In this document: piece by piece, positions 54,449 through 64,000 of the stretch
Layout: each line of letters begins with the position of its first letter
How positions within the stretch are numbered: position 1 is the stretch's first letter
Source: Candidatus Poribacteria bacterium
GTDB lineage: Bacteria; Poribacteria; WGA-4E; WGA-3G
Direction: 5' to 3'
NCBI GenBank assembly: GCA_028820635.1
Contig: JAPPIG010000084.1
Span: forward strand, 335,272 to 399,271
DNA length: 64,000 nucleotides
Position numbers and translations under genes: made by a program
Notes under the pieces: generated by a model
Seen by the model: only the letters and a program-made list of their open reading frames with translations
What the model was told of the DNA's origin: nothing
Databases searched by the model: none

Positions 54449-57133
54449 CTATTTCTTCTGATTTGAAAGAAGTTTAATCACCTCAACTCTACCTTCCTTG
54501 ACCTCAGTCTCATCCACTTTCATCTGTAAAAGTCCAACCACAAACTCAGTCAAACCCCAGTCGAGTTGTGCCGCACTTATAGGTAAAGAACCATCATTAC
54601 TTCGGGCATTGATATCCGCGCCCTTCTCAAGAAGCAGTTTCACCGTTTCAACACGCCCCAGAAAAGCTGCACCATGCAACGCAGTTGAACCGTCTCTATG
54701 TTTATTATTGATATTTGCACCTTTTTCAAGGAGCAATTTTACTGCTTCTGTCTGTCCGCGTATAGCTGCCCATCCTAACGGAGGTATCCCGAATTCCGGA
54801 TCAAGTGAGTTCAAATCCGAACCATTATCCAAAGCATTTTTGATGGCAGAAAGATCACCATTTGCTGATGCTTTCCACAAGTTATGTGATTGTGAAGCAT
54901 TTTTCATCTTTCCAGCGAGAAGTCTCACAACCTTTGCTCTACCTGCTTTAACTTCTGCTTCATTCACCTCGATTTGGAGAAATCCCAATATCCCCTCTGT
55001 GATACCCCAATCAAGTTGGGCACTATCTATGGCGGAACCGCCCTGATTATTTCGGACATTGGCATCTACACCATGTTCCAAGAGCAATTCTACCGCTTCT
55101 GCACGTCCAAGGAATGCCGCGGCGTGTAACGCTGTATTTCCATCTCTATTCCGCGTATTGATATCCGCCCCCTTTTCTAACAAGAAAGCCATAATCTCCG
55201 TGTGTTCCATCAGCGCAGCTGTAGATAACATCGGTTCGCCAAACTGCGGATTCCTTGCATTCACATCCATGCCATCGGTTATCGCCTGCTTAACCACTTT
55301 GAGGTCTCCGATGAACACGGCTTCCCATACGTCGTTTGCCACGCCCTGCGGTTTTGAGCGGCGATTGACATTCAGCATCTCAGCAATTTTGTCTCTGCCT
55401 GCTTCAACCTCCTTCTGTTCCAACTCAATATCAAACATCCCTGTCATGAATTTAAGCATGCCCCAGGGAATGTGCAAAGCACTTGCAGGAACACCACCGC
55501 CACGGTTTTTCGCGTTAACATCTGCTCCTTCTTTGATGAGAAGTTCAGCGAGTTCGGCGCGCCCTAAAGAAACTGCAATATGCAAGGGCGTTCCACCATC
55601 CTCCTGTCTCACGTTAACATCTGCGCCGAGTTGAAGAAGCAATTCGGCAGCCTTTGTGTGTCCCATCATAGTTGCCCATGACAAAGGAGATATATTTGTC
55701 TCTGGAGAAAGCGCATTGATATCCGCGCCCTCTGCAAGATAACGCTTAATGCCGTCAAGGTCGCCAGTCCTCGCTGCACCCCACAAATTGTCTTCCGGCA
55801 ACTCAATAAACTGTTTCATAAACTTACCATCAAACCCGTCAGGTCCCATAACGATTGGCGGGTTCGGTCTTCTTTTCCAAATCGGCATGCCACCAGAAAT
55901 CTCCGCTAAAACCTCGCTTTTACGCTTACGAATAAAGTGGCGAGTCCCATCTAACTTATCTGAAAAAGAGATGGTTTTTTCTTCACCCCAACCTTCTTTT
56001 TCATGAAAAGTACGTTGCGCGGGAATCATGTGCGGTTCTATCATCACAGCAATTCTATCCAATTCGGCAAGCAGCGCATCTTCGTTCCAATGCTTTTCAA
56101 AAATATCCATCATCGTTTTCGCATAACGTTCCCTGCCTGCATCAAGTTGATAGAGTTTATGAGCAACTAAGCCTTGTGTCTTAACCGAAACTGGTGCACC
56201 GGTATTTCTCCCCATATTCTTCATATCAAAATTAGAGAACAAAGCATCCGCACCCCACGGTAAAAAATGAAACTTATCTGTCTCTGGATTGAGATAGACA
56301 AAAAAGTTGTTATTGTTCCCAGAATACCCATCCCAGAAACCGAGTAACCCCTCCGTTACCCAGAAGCGGTAAAAACTATCTAAATCAACATGTTCACCAA
56401 TAGCTTGTTCACTCACCACGTCATTTGCAAGTACATCAATCAACACCTTTATCTTTTCTCTACCAGGTTCATCGTCTCCTCGTTTATGTTCAAAACTGTT
56501 TTCCCATTCCTTGTAAAAATCAACAACAGAACCTTCATAGACAGTACCTTTGTCATTTCCGAAAGCACGTTTGAGCAAAGGGTTACGCATACTCTCCACG
56601 TGGGAATATATCCCTAAATTTTTGCCGTTCACCGTCACCTTCGCATAAGCGCAACGCGGTGCAGGCGAACCGATCGCGTTAAACAGCGCATATCCCACAA
56701 ACTGGCTGACCTGACTCGCATCCTGCTGATTGTTATTGAGTGTTAGGTTTCTCAATCCGTCAATCTCACCCTTTTTGTCAATATGATGCAATTTGATTTT
56801 TAGCGATGGTCGTGTATGACTTTGCGAACCGATAAACCCTTTTTTACGGATACCAACTTTCGGGAACACCACGCCATCAATACTTACGCTTGCATCAACA
56901 TAAGTATACGGATGTTCCGGCGGCTTAAATTGCCGAGACTCGTTCAGCACTTGCGCAAAATGCCGTGACTGATGCCGAATCTTATTCCAATCCTTTTCCG
57001 AAACAGTGATCTGTATATCTAAAACCCGATCCGTTGGAAAAATATCGTCCAAAGTCAACTCCTTCGCATCACTACTGCAGACAGCAATTCCTATACAGAG
57101 AATAGTTGCCAAACATAATATCCATTTTTTCAT
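54449..57133 (-). CDS. CotH kinase-like domain and ankyrin-repeat fusion protein
   Basis: An 894-residue exported protein. Signal peptide (MKKWILCLATILCIGIAVCSS); a CotH kinase-like domain (about 30-410) with VGIRKKGFIGSQS, LTLNNNQQDASQ, YSHVESMRNPLL and FLPWGADALFSN; then three blocks of ankyrin repeats (NALSPETNISPLSWATMMGH type, GNTALHAAAFLGRAEAVELLL) separated by similar linkers (WGxxExxxGxLQxEV). The start at 57133 has a GGGAGA site; a longer frame exists upstream. Ankyrin blocks may bind host or surface proteins. The catalytic state of the CotH part is not certain. Confidence 0.87.
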   Translation of the reverse strand: MKKWILCLATILCIGIAVCSSDAKELTLDDIFPTDRVLDIQITVSEKDWNKIRHQSRHFAQVLNESRQFKPPEHPYTYVDASVSIDGVVFPKVGIRKKGFIGSQSHTRPSLKIKLHHIDKKGEIDGLRNLTLNNNQQDASQVSQFVGYALFNAIGSPAPRCAYAKVTVNGKNLGIYSHVESMRNPLLKRAFGNDKGTVYEGSVVDFYKEWENSFEHKRGDDEPGREKIKVLIDVLANDVVSEQAIGEHVDLDSFYRFWVTEGLLGFWDGYSGNNNNFFVYLNPETDKFHFLPWGADALFSNFDMKNMGRNTGAPVSVKTQGLVAHKLYQLDAGRERYAKTMMDIFEKHWNEDALLAELDRIAVMIEPHMIPAQRTFHEKEGWGEEKTISFSDKLDGTRHFIRKRKSEVLAEISGGMPIWKRRPNPPIVMGPDGFDGKFMKQFIELPEDNLWGAARTGDLDGIKRYLAEGADINALSPETNISPLSWATMMGHTKAAELLLQLGADVNVRQEDGGTPLHIAVSLGRAELAELLIKEGADVNAKNRGGGVPASALHIPWGMLKFMTGMFDIELEQKEVEAGRDKIAEMLNVNRRSKPQGVANDVWEAVFIGDLKVVKQAITDGMDVNARNPQFGEPMLSTAALMEHTEIMAFLLEKGADINTRNRDGNTALHAAAFLGRAEAVELLLEHGVDANVRNNQGGSAIDSAQLDWGITEGILGFLQIEVNEAEVKAGRAKVVRLLAGKMKNASQSHNLWKASANGDLSAIKNALDNGSDLNSLDPEFGIPPLGWAAIRGQTEAVKLLLEKGANINNKHRDGSTALHGAAFLGRVETVKLLLEKGADINARSNDGSLPISAAQLDWGLTEFVVGLLQMKVDETEVKEGRVEVIKLLSNQKK

Positions 57134-57181
57134 ATTTTTTCTCCCATCGTTATATCTTTGTATTGTAATTATTGCTCTTCC

Positions 57182-57207
57182 TGTAGGAGCGAGTTCCAAC
57201 TCGCGAC
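57182..57207 (+). repeat. Single REP-like element
   Basis: GTAG foot, stem GCGAG/CTCGC, loop TTCCAA. It sits between divergent genes (the CotH-ankyrin gene and the helicase gene). Confidence 0.7.
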
Positions 57208-57288
57208 CATTTGTAGTTCACCCCTCCGAGCAAGCATCTACTTATTTTCATACTGCACAATAGTTTAACACATTTCGGATTTTTATGC

Positions 57289-57317
57289 TTGCTATTTTTC
57301 TATGTGCTTGGTATCAT
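57289..57317 (+). promoter_or_regulatory. Promoter of the PLD-helicase/methyltransferase operon
   Basis: TTGCTA (57289-57294), 17-base spacer, TATCAT (57312-57317), 66 bases before the ATG at 57384. Confidence 0.6.
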
Positions 57318-57383
57318 AAAAATCCAGCAGAATGATTTAAGATCGTTATGTACATATATTCATAAGGATTTAGAAAAAACGCA

Positions 57384-60300
57384 ATGTCAAATAACTCTCA
57401 CATCCGAGATAACAAGATGTACGGCACCGTCGCCGATTTTCTACGTGATAAAATCCAAGACGGGGCATCCCTCTCTTTTGTCTCCGCTTATTTTACTATC
57501 TATGCATTCCATCACCTCAAAGACGAACTCACAAATATAAAAGGACTCCGTTTTCTGTTTGGTGAACCCAGTTTTATCCAGGGTATGGACCCCAGCAAAA
57601 CAGAAAGCAAAGTCTTTCGTCTTACAGAAGAAGGGTTAGAACTAAAGAATTACCTGCCCCAAAATGCAATTGCTAAAGCTTGTTACGATTGGATTGAAGA
57701 TAAAGTAGAAATCAAGTCGGTTGCTAAATCCAATTTCTTACACGGCAAGATGTATTATATTGAGAAGGACGGGAGTGAGGACGCAATCCTCGGCAGCTCC
57801 AACTTTACCGTGCGAGGCTTGGGGTTAAACAAAAAAGCGAGCAACATTGAACTCAACCTTGAAGTGGACAGCAAAAGCGATTGTGAAGACCTAAAACAGT
57901 GGTTCGATAATCTTTGGGAATCGGATCAGGTGCAAGATGTAAAAGAAGCAGTTAAACAATACCTTGAAAATATATACATAGACAAAGACCCGGAATTCAT
58001 CTATTTTAAGACCTTGTACCATGTCTTTGAAGACTTCTTGGAAAATGCAACGGATGCAGATTTCGCACAAGAAAATCCCAAGTTCCAGCTATCAGAAATC
58101 TGGAAAAAACTATACGAATTTCAGAAACACGGTGTTCAGGCATGCATCAAAAAACTCAAGGCATATAACGGTTGTATCATTGCCGATAGTGTCGGGTTAG
58201 GTAAGACCTTTGAAGCACTCGCCATTATAAAATACTTTGAAATACGGGGTGCAAATGTATTGGTGTTATGCCCCAAAAAGTTAGAACAGAACTGGACACT
58301 CTATTCCTTAAACTATCAAAGACAAAACAATCCATTCAGAAAAGACAACTTTCGTTACACCGTCCGCGCACACTCAGACTTGACAGACAGAGGTCCATCA
58401 GATTTTGATTGGGAAAATTTCGACCTCGTCGTTATTGATGAATCACACAATTTCCGAAACCGACCAACTGATAAATATGAAGAGGGTCTACTATTACGCA
58501 GAAGTCGATATAACAAACTATTGGAGGAGATTATCAAAAATGGATGTCAAACGCAGGTGCTTATGCTATCTGCAACACCCGTGAACAATAAACTGACCGA
58601 CCTTGAAAACCAGATACGGTTTATTACAGAGGACAATGACGATGCTTTTCAAAATACAGGTATAAATAGCGTTAGGGAAACACTGAGAAACGCTCAAAAT
58701 CGGTTTGAAGAATGGACAGAACAAAACGGTAATCTTTCTAATCAAGCGCAAAGACAGGATAGTCTTGCTGAAAGTTTGAATGCTGATTTTTTCAATTTAT
58801 TAGATAGACTCACCATCGCACGATCCAGAGAACATATTATTAAATTCTATCAGGGTACTGATGATGCAAAGATCAAATTCCCCGATAGGGAAAAACCGGT
58901 ACCTGTCTATCCCGATATTGATACACAGGGTATATTCCCCAGTTTTCAAAACATTAGCACACAGATTGATAGATATAAACTTGCACTCTTCAACCCATCC
59001 TTTTATATCAAACCGGATTGCCTGCACCATTATGATGATAGCGTTCTGCGGCATCGTGAGAGTAACCTTATCGGTATGATGAAGGTGAACTTTCTCAAAC
59101 GGCTTGAGAGCAGCGTCCACTCCTTCGATTCAACATTAAAACGCACCATTGAAAAAATAAATGAACTTGCAATTGACATACAAGATTTCTTGCATGATGA
59201 AGCTGAAAGTGATGTTGATTATAATGCATTTGCAGAAGCAGAAGCAGAATATGGAGAGGATGATGACCTGCTGAATGGATTTGAAGATGCGGAAAATGAT
59301 ATATACCAATATGAACACCTCGACCTTGAGAAGTGGTTGGAAGACTTACAGAACGATAGAGAACAACTCACAGGAATACAACGCGCCGCAGCTAACATTA
59401 CCCCTGACAGAGATGCGAAATTAGGGCAACTCAAGGAGCTTATATCCAATAAGGTGCAAAACCCTGCGAAAATTGAGGGAAAACTAAACCGCAAAGTCCT
59501 TGTCTTTACCGCTTTTGCAGATACTGCAAATTATCTCTATAAGAACATACACGAATGGGCAAAAGAAACACTTCAGATTGAGAGTGCTGTCGTAACAGGT
59601 TCAGCAAATAAAACGACTTATGGCAATTCAGATTTCAATGAGATTTTGATCAACTTCTCTCCTATCTCCAAAGAACGAACAACAGATGAATCAGAAGAAG
59701 AAATCCCTGAAATTGACCTCCTCATCGGAACGGATTGTATATCTGAAGGACAAAACCTACAGGACTGTGATTATCTAATCAATTACGATATACACTGGAA
59801 TCCTGTGCGGATTATCCAACGTTTCGGACGGATTGACCGAATCGGTAGTAAGAACGAAACAATCCGTATGGTAAACTTTTGGCCTACACCTGAACTTGAC
59901 GAGTACATCAATCTGAAAGTTCGGGTTGAGGCGCGCATGGCTCTCGTCAATCTGACGGCTACTGGCTATGACAATCCTCTCACACCTGAAAATAGAGATG
60001 AGAACTTAGAACGCGTCTGGTCGCATCGAGACGAACAACTCCGACGTATGCAAACCGATATCCTTGACTTCGATGATTTGGATGAGCAACTGAATATCAA
60101 TCAGTTCACACTGGACGATTTCCGCGCACAACTCCTCAACTATTTACAGACCAGAGAAGACGAGTTACGCGAAGCGGATATGGGGTTATATGCTGTAACC
60201 GAACCAATTGATCAGCATGGAAAACTTGTTGATATAAAACCGGGTGTTATCTTCTGTTTAAAACAGGTTTTTACGGAAGAGGACAACGAAGAAGGCAAAA

Positions 60301-60668
60301 AACTCAACCCCCTTCATCCATATTATCTCGTCTATGTCACCGAGGATGAAGCGGTTTCTATCGGTTTCACCAATCCGAAACGGATATTAGAACGGTTTAG
60401 CGCGCTCTGTGTTGGAAAGTCTTCAATAAAAACTGACGAAGAAAAAAAGCCGTATGAAAAGTTTAACGAAGATACTGACAATGGCAACGACATGACAATC
60501 TATCAGATACTTTCTGACGCTGCGTTAGCGTCAATTCGGAAAGAGTATATTCGGAAGGTCAACGATCAACTTGACGAAAGTAAGGATGCCTTATTGCCAA
60601 CTGCTGATACTCAAATTGGCGAGGAGACTGAATTTGAACTCGTTACGTGGCTGGTGATTGGTCAGTAA
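57384..60668 (+). CDS. PLD-nuclease and SNF2-type helicase fusion (restriction-like)
   Basis: A 1094-residue protein. The N-terminal about 190 residues are a phospholipase D-like domain with one HKD-type motif (His120, Lys122 in LHGKMYYIE; GSSN at 137-140), a known DNA-cutting fold. Then a superfamily 2 helicase: Walker A GLGKT (271-275), DESH (352-355), LSATPVNN and the late RFGRIDRIGS (from 813). A variable acidic insertion separates the two helicase halves. It should load on DNA, move and cut. The methyltransferase follows after 21 bases; the pair resembles restriction-like defence loci. Confidence 0.88.
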   Translation: MSNNSHIRDNKMYGTVADFLRDKIQDGASLSFVSAYFTIYAFHHLKDELTNIKGLRFLFGEPSFIQGMDPSKTESKVFRLTEEGLELKNYLPQNAIAKACYDWIEDKVEIKSVAKSNFLHGKMYYIEKDGSEDAILGSSNFTVRGLGLNKKASNIELNLEVDSKSDCEDLKQWFDNLWESDQVQDVKEAVKQYLENIYIDKDPEFIYFKTLYHVFEDFLENATDADFAQENPKFQLSEIWKKLYEFQKHGVQACIKKLKAYNGCIIADSVGLGKTFEALAIIKYFEIRGANVLVLCPKKLEQNWTLYSLNYQRQNNPFRKDNFRYTVRAHSDLTDRGPSDFDWENFDLVVIDESHNFRNRPTDKYEEGLLLRRSRYNKLLEEIIKNGCQTQVLMLSATPVNNKLTDLENQIRFITEDNDDAFQNTGINSVRETLRNAQNRFEEWTEQNGNLSNQAQRQDSLAESLNADFFNLLDRLTIARSREHIIKFYQGTDDAKIKFPDREKPVPVYPDIDTQGIFPSFQNISTQIDRYKLALFNPSFYIKPDCLHHYDDSVLRHRESNLIGMMKVNFLKRLESSVHSFDSTLKRTIEKINELAIDIQDFLHDEAESDVDYNAFAEAEAEYGEDDDLLNGFEDAENDIYQYEHLDLEKWLEDLQNDREQLTGIQRAAANITPDRDAKLGQLKELISNKVQNPAKIEGKLNRKVLVFTAFADTANYLYKNIHEWAKETLQIESAVVTGSANKTTYGNSDFNEILINFSPISKERTTDESEEEIPEIDLLIGTDCISEGQNLQDCDYLINYDIHWNPVRIIQRFGRIDRIGSKNETIRMVNFWPTPELDEYINLKVRVEARMALVNLTATGYDNPLTPENRDENLERVWSHRDEQLRRMQTDILDFDDLDEQLNINQFTLDDFRAQLLNYLQTREDELREADMGLYAVTEPIDQHGKLVDIKPGVIFCLKQVFTEEDNEEGKKLNPLHPYYLVYVTEDEAVSIGFTNPKRILERFSALCVGKSSIKTDEEKKPYEKFNEDTDNGNDMTIYQILSDAALASIRKEYIRKVNDQLDESKDALLPTADTQIGEETEFELVTWLVIGQ

Positions 60669-60689
60669 GTTGAAAGGTAAAACAACTAT

Positions 60690-63600
60690 ATGAATACAGA
60701 AAGAGCAATTAAGAAAAATATTGAGAACGCACTTAAGAACTTTGACGAACACTCCCTGAGAGAAGCTACTACAGAACTCCTCAATACACTCGGCTATTAC
60801 AGTAAACGAGTCGGTAGGGACGATATAGACATCGAAAGATTCAATCGTCTCATTGAATCTGCTATTGAAACTACTAACCCATCTAAAAAACTTCACATTG
60901 AAGATTGGCATTCATATTACCAGATTATGCAGGTGGCGGATGATGAGATTAGACAACGGCTAAGACCTGACCAACAGTTTTTGTTTGAAAGCACTGAGAT
61001 TGATGATGCACTCAGAACCTCTTATATGTTTGTCGTTGTTCAACTTTCTAAAAACACTTACACGCGCACACAACTTGCCGATATCACACGTTTTATCAAC
61101 AAAGAATACGAAAAACCGATCATGATGATATTCAGGTATGGGGATGTTCTGTCCCTTGGCATTATAAACCGTAGACACCACAAACGGGACAAAACAAAAC
61201 AGGTCTTGGAGAAAGTTACGCTCATCAAAGACATTAAACTTGATGACCCCAAACGCGCACATATTGACATTGTATCGGATCTACATCTCCGCCGGCTCAT
61301 AGAAAATCAAGGTGTTAACAACTTTGACACACTCCATAAGGCGTGGGAAGGAATTCTCAATACAGAACCGCTCAACAAAAAGTTTTATAAAGAGATTTAC
61401 GAATGGTATCAATGGGCAGTTGCAGAATGCGAATTCCCGGATGAAGATGACGATATGCAGGTTATCAGAATGATAACACGTCTGCTTTTTATCTGGTTTC
61501 TCAAAGAAAAGGATCTGGTGCCTGAGGACATTTTTGACATAGATAAGGCAGAAGCATTGCTAAACAACTTTTCAATGGAGTCATCCGATTACTACCAAGC
61601 CGTGCTGCAAAATCTATTCTTTGCAACGCTCAATACCCCAATAAATGAACGGGCATTTAGTAGACGCAATTCAAGTACCCACCGCGACGCAAGTAAATAT
61701 CGCTATAATGATCTCTTACAGAACCCGAATGGATTTCTGGAACATCTTAAACAAGTTCCGTTTGTTAACGGCGGCTTGTTCGACTGTCTTGATACTTTTG
61801 AGGCAACCAGAGATGGCGGTGAACGCATTGATTGCTTTACAGACAACGAAAACGACAGACGAAAACTGCAGGTCCCGGCGAAACTCTTTTATCAAGAAGA
61901 TCAAGAGGATAAAGGTATTTTCGAAATTTTCTCACACTATAAGTTTACCGTTGAAGAAAACACACCAGTTGAACAAGAGGTTGCACTTGACCCCGAACTG
62001 CTCGGACAGGTATTTGAAAATCTACTCGGTGCGTATAATCCTGAAACGCGAATCACTGCACGTAGAGCCACAGGTTCTTACTATACCCCACGCCAAATCG
62101 TTAACTATATGGTAGACGAAGCACTTATCGCTTACTTCCTTCAGAAAGTTAAACCTTATGACAATGACAAAAAGGACTTAGAAGACCGTCTTCGCGATGA
62201 TCTTCTCGCTTACAACCAGCAGGGAAAGATTGAAAACCCCGATGACCATCTTATCCATCAAGATGAAATTCTACCGATGATTGAAGCAATAAACGATTTC
62301 AAAATCATAGACCCCGCTGTCGGCACAGGTGCGTTTCCGATGGGAATTCTCAATAAATTTGTGCTAATTCTCCGAAAACTGGACCCACAGAATGAACATT
62401 GGAAATACCGACAACTCACGCAAGCGGAAAAGATTGACGACCCTGAGAGCAAAGAGAGTGCCAAAAAAGCAATTGAGCAGGTATTCTCCGAAACAAACCG
62501 ATACAATGATTACGGTAGAAAACTCTACCTCATTCAGAACTGCATCTACGGTGTGGACATCCAACCGATCGCTACCACTATTGCCAAACTCCGCTTTTTT
62601 ATCTCGCTGATTATTGAGCAGGGGACAAACGACAATCAGAATGCAAACTACGGCATCCGTCCACTCCCCAATTTAGAGACGAAGTTTGTAGCAGCCAATA
62701 CACTTATCGGTTTGAAAGAGCTGATGGAACCTGAATGCAAACTGTTTCTTGAAAACGAAGATATACTACAGCTTCGGCAGGAAATTGCGGCACTTCGGAG
62801 CAAACACTTTAATGCAAATACCCGCCATATCAAGTTAGGTTATATCAAACAAGAGAAAGAATGCCGAGAACAGTTAGCAGAAACTTTGGCAGCAAAGCAC
62901 GCGGAGTGGCACGAGCAGATACAAAATAGGATAGAACAACAAGTAGAAAACTCTCAGCTATCATCAGAACAAGCACAACAGGAACTGCGTGAAGAGTTAC
63001 AAGAAGAATACGCTGTTCACGAGGCAAAACTCGCAGCAGGACTTGAAGAAGCAAAACGAATTGCTCACTGGGATGCATACAACCAAAACGCTGTTGCTGA
63101 GTTTTTTGATGCCGAGTGGATGTTTGGTGTTAAAGACGGATTTGATGTAGTAATTGGCAATCCGCCTTATATTCAATTGCAAAAGGAAAATGGTAGACTC
63201 GCTAACCTTTATCAAGATGTAGGTTTTGATACCTTTGCCCGCACTGGCGATATTTACTGTCTGTTCTATGAAAAAGCACACCAACTTTTGGAAAACAAAG
63301 GACATGCTTGTTTAATTACTTCTAATAAGTGGATGCGTGCGGGATATGGCAAAAATCTGAGAGTTTATTTTGTAACGCTTACCCAACCTATTCAATTGCT
63401 GGATATGGGACCAGACGTGTTCGATGCTACTGTAGACACAAACATCTTGCTGTTCCAAAACACTTGTTTTGATGTTCCTACCGCTTTCAGGGCTGTGTCC
63501 CTCGGAGCAAATTTTGACAAACAGACAGGTAACATTTCCCGATATTTGATAGATAATGGTGTGAGTATGGAGATGCCCGCTAAAGGCAAACCGTGGGCGG

Positions 63601-63968
63601 TCCTCTCATCTGCCGAACTTGCAATCAGGCGCAAAATAGAAAAGATCGGAAAACCGCTCAAGGATTGGAATATAAACATTTATCGAGGAGTCACAACAGG
63701 TTACAACGATGCATTCATCATAAGCGAGACAAAACGTAACGAGTTGGTAACACAAAATGCCAAATCAGCAGAAATTATCAGGCCTCTTCTACGCGGCAAA
63801 GATATTAAGTGCTATTCTATGAAATGGGCGGACTTATGGTTAATATATGTCAGGAAAGGAACGGAAATACAACATTATCCAGCTATTCTAAATCACTTGC
63901 AGGAATACCAAGACACACTTTCAAGAAAAGCTGGAAGAAATGAATGCAGGACTTACGCATTTTTATAA
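60690..63968 (+). CDS. Eco57I-type DNA methyltransferase, possibly truncated at the C-terminus
   Basis: A 1092-residue class I N6-adenine DNA methyltransferase of the Eco57I/TaqI type. Motif I DPAVGTGAF (541-549) and motif IV NPPY (824-827) are clear. A large N-terminal region (1-480) and a coiled-coil insertion (about 700-790) precede NPPY. The specificity domain starts but the protein stops soon after HLQEYQDTLSRKAGRNE, where relatives continue. The stop follows the sequence GCAGGACTTACGCA, which looks like the end of an insertion element. It should protect host DNA from the helicase-nuclease encoded just upstream. Confidence 0.85.
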   Translation: MNTERAIKKNIENALKNFDEHSLREATTELLNTLGYYSKRVGRDDIDIERFNRLIESAIETTNPSKKLHIEDWHSYYQIMQVADDEIRQRLRPDQQFLFESTEIDDALRTSYMFVVVQLSKNTYTRTQLADITRFINKEYEKPIMMIFRYGDVLSLGIINRRHHKRDKTKQVLEKVTLIKDIKLDDPKRAHIDIVSDLHLRRLIENQGVNNFDTLHKAWEGILNTEPLNKKFYKEIYEWYQWAVAECEFPDEDDDMQVIRMITRLLFIWFLKEKDLVPEDIFDIDKAEALLNNFSMESSDYYQAVLQNLFFATLNTPINERAFSRRNSSTHRDASKYRYNDLLQNPNGFLEHLKQVPFVNGGLFDCLDTFEATRDGGERIDCFTDNENDRRKLQVPAKLFYQEDQEDKGIFEIFSHYKFTVEENTPVEQEVALDPELLGQVFENLLGAYNPETRITARRATGSYYTPRQIVNYMVDEALIAYFLQKVKPYDNDKKDLEDRLRDDLLAYNQQGKIENPDDHLIHQDEILPMIEAINDFKIIDPAVGTGAFPMGILNKFVLILRKLDPQNEHWKYRQLTQAEKIDDPESKESAKKAIEQVFSETNRYNDYGRKLYLIQNCIYGVDIQPIATTIAKLRFFISLIIEQGTNDNQNANYGIRPLPNLETKFVAANTLIGLKELMEPECKLFLENEDILQLRQEIAALRSKHFNANTRHIKLGYIKQEKECREQLAETLAAKHAEWHEQIQNRIEQQVENSQLSSEQAQQELREELQEEYAVHEAKLAAGLEEAKRIAHWDAYNQNAVAEFFDAEWMFGVKDGFDVVIGNPPYIQLQKENGRLANLYQDVGFDTFARTGDIYCLFYEKAHQLLENKGHACLITSNKWMRAGYGKNLRVYFVTLTQPIQLLDMGPDVFDATVDTNILLFQNTCFDVPTAFRAVSLGANFDKQTGNISRYLIDNGVSMEMPAKGKPWAVLSSAELAIRRKIEKIGKPLKDWNINIYRGVTTGYNDAFIISETKRNELVTQNAKSAEIIRPLLRGKDIKCYSMKWADLWLIYVRKGTEIQHYPAILNHLQEYQDTLSRKAGRNECRTYAFL

Positions 63969-64000
63969 AATGGTGTATACTCTTCTATTATGAATACATT

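Overview
The window is a piece of a bacterial chromosome that most likely belongs to Candidatus Poribacteria or a close relative. This is inferred from the genes: several large surface proteins share a C-terminal sorting module built around NYPNPFNPETWIPYQL and mix leucine-rich repeats, cohesin-like and dockerin modules. A sulfatase, a CotH-ankyrin protein and dense palindromic intergenic repeats fit the same picture. No rRNA, CRISPR array, prophage or complete insertion sequence was seen. TGA is used as an ordinary stop codon.

Layout. 1-5115: outer-membrane style genes (a partial and a complete beta-barrel paralogue, a GT39-type glycosyltransferase, and a DUF5916-type barrel protein split by a frameshift). 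5116-6650: a repeat-rich gap with tRNA-fMet and tRNA-Leu(UAA). 6651-14634: metabolic and regulatory genes (aldo/keto reductase, luciferase-like oxidoreductase, NtrC-type regulator, GDPD, MurJ-like flippase, UDP-glucose dehydrogenase, DUF309). 14718-22946: methyltransferase, di-heme-motif lipoprotein with an Asp/Tyr tail, sulfatase, MBL-cupin fusion coupled to a lipoprotein, tRNA-Leu(CAG), MFS transporter, macro-domain protein, DUF58 protein. 22953-32031: three large exported proteins with LRR, cohesin, dockerin, cytochrome-like and sorting modules. 32279-32895: six tRNA genes (Pro, Arg, His, Arg, Lys, Leu). 33021-46949: trigger factor, ClpP, ClpX, Lon and an S4 protein, then PdxA and a 2164-residue gingipain-type (C25) protease. 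47115-57133: NIPSNAP, RraA-like, PurE, a HigBA-type module with a broken toxin, MBL hydrolase, SUMF1-domain protein, VanZ-like protein, YjhG-type D-xylonate dehydratase, CotH-ankyrin protein. 57384-63968: a two-gene restriction-like locus, a PLD-nuclease/SNF2-helicase followed by an Eco57I-type methyltransferase that ends early at the window edge.

How parts work together. The proteostasis genes (tig, clpP, clpX, lon, S4) lie in series and probably form one folding and degradation unit. The cohesin, dockerin and LRR proteins share the C-terminal module with the C25 protease, which suggests a common type IX-like export and surface-assembly route. The PLD-helicase and methyltransferase look like a defence pair.

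The most unusual non-coding signal is several families of short extragenic palindromes. The most frequent has a GTAG-type foot like the REP elements of Pseudomonas. It occurs at least 14 times, often as head-to-head pairs, with base changes that preserve the stem (GCGAT/ATCGC, GGGAA/TTCCC, GCGAG/CTCGC). No RAYT transposase gene is in the window.
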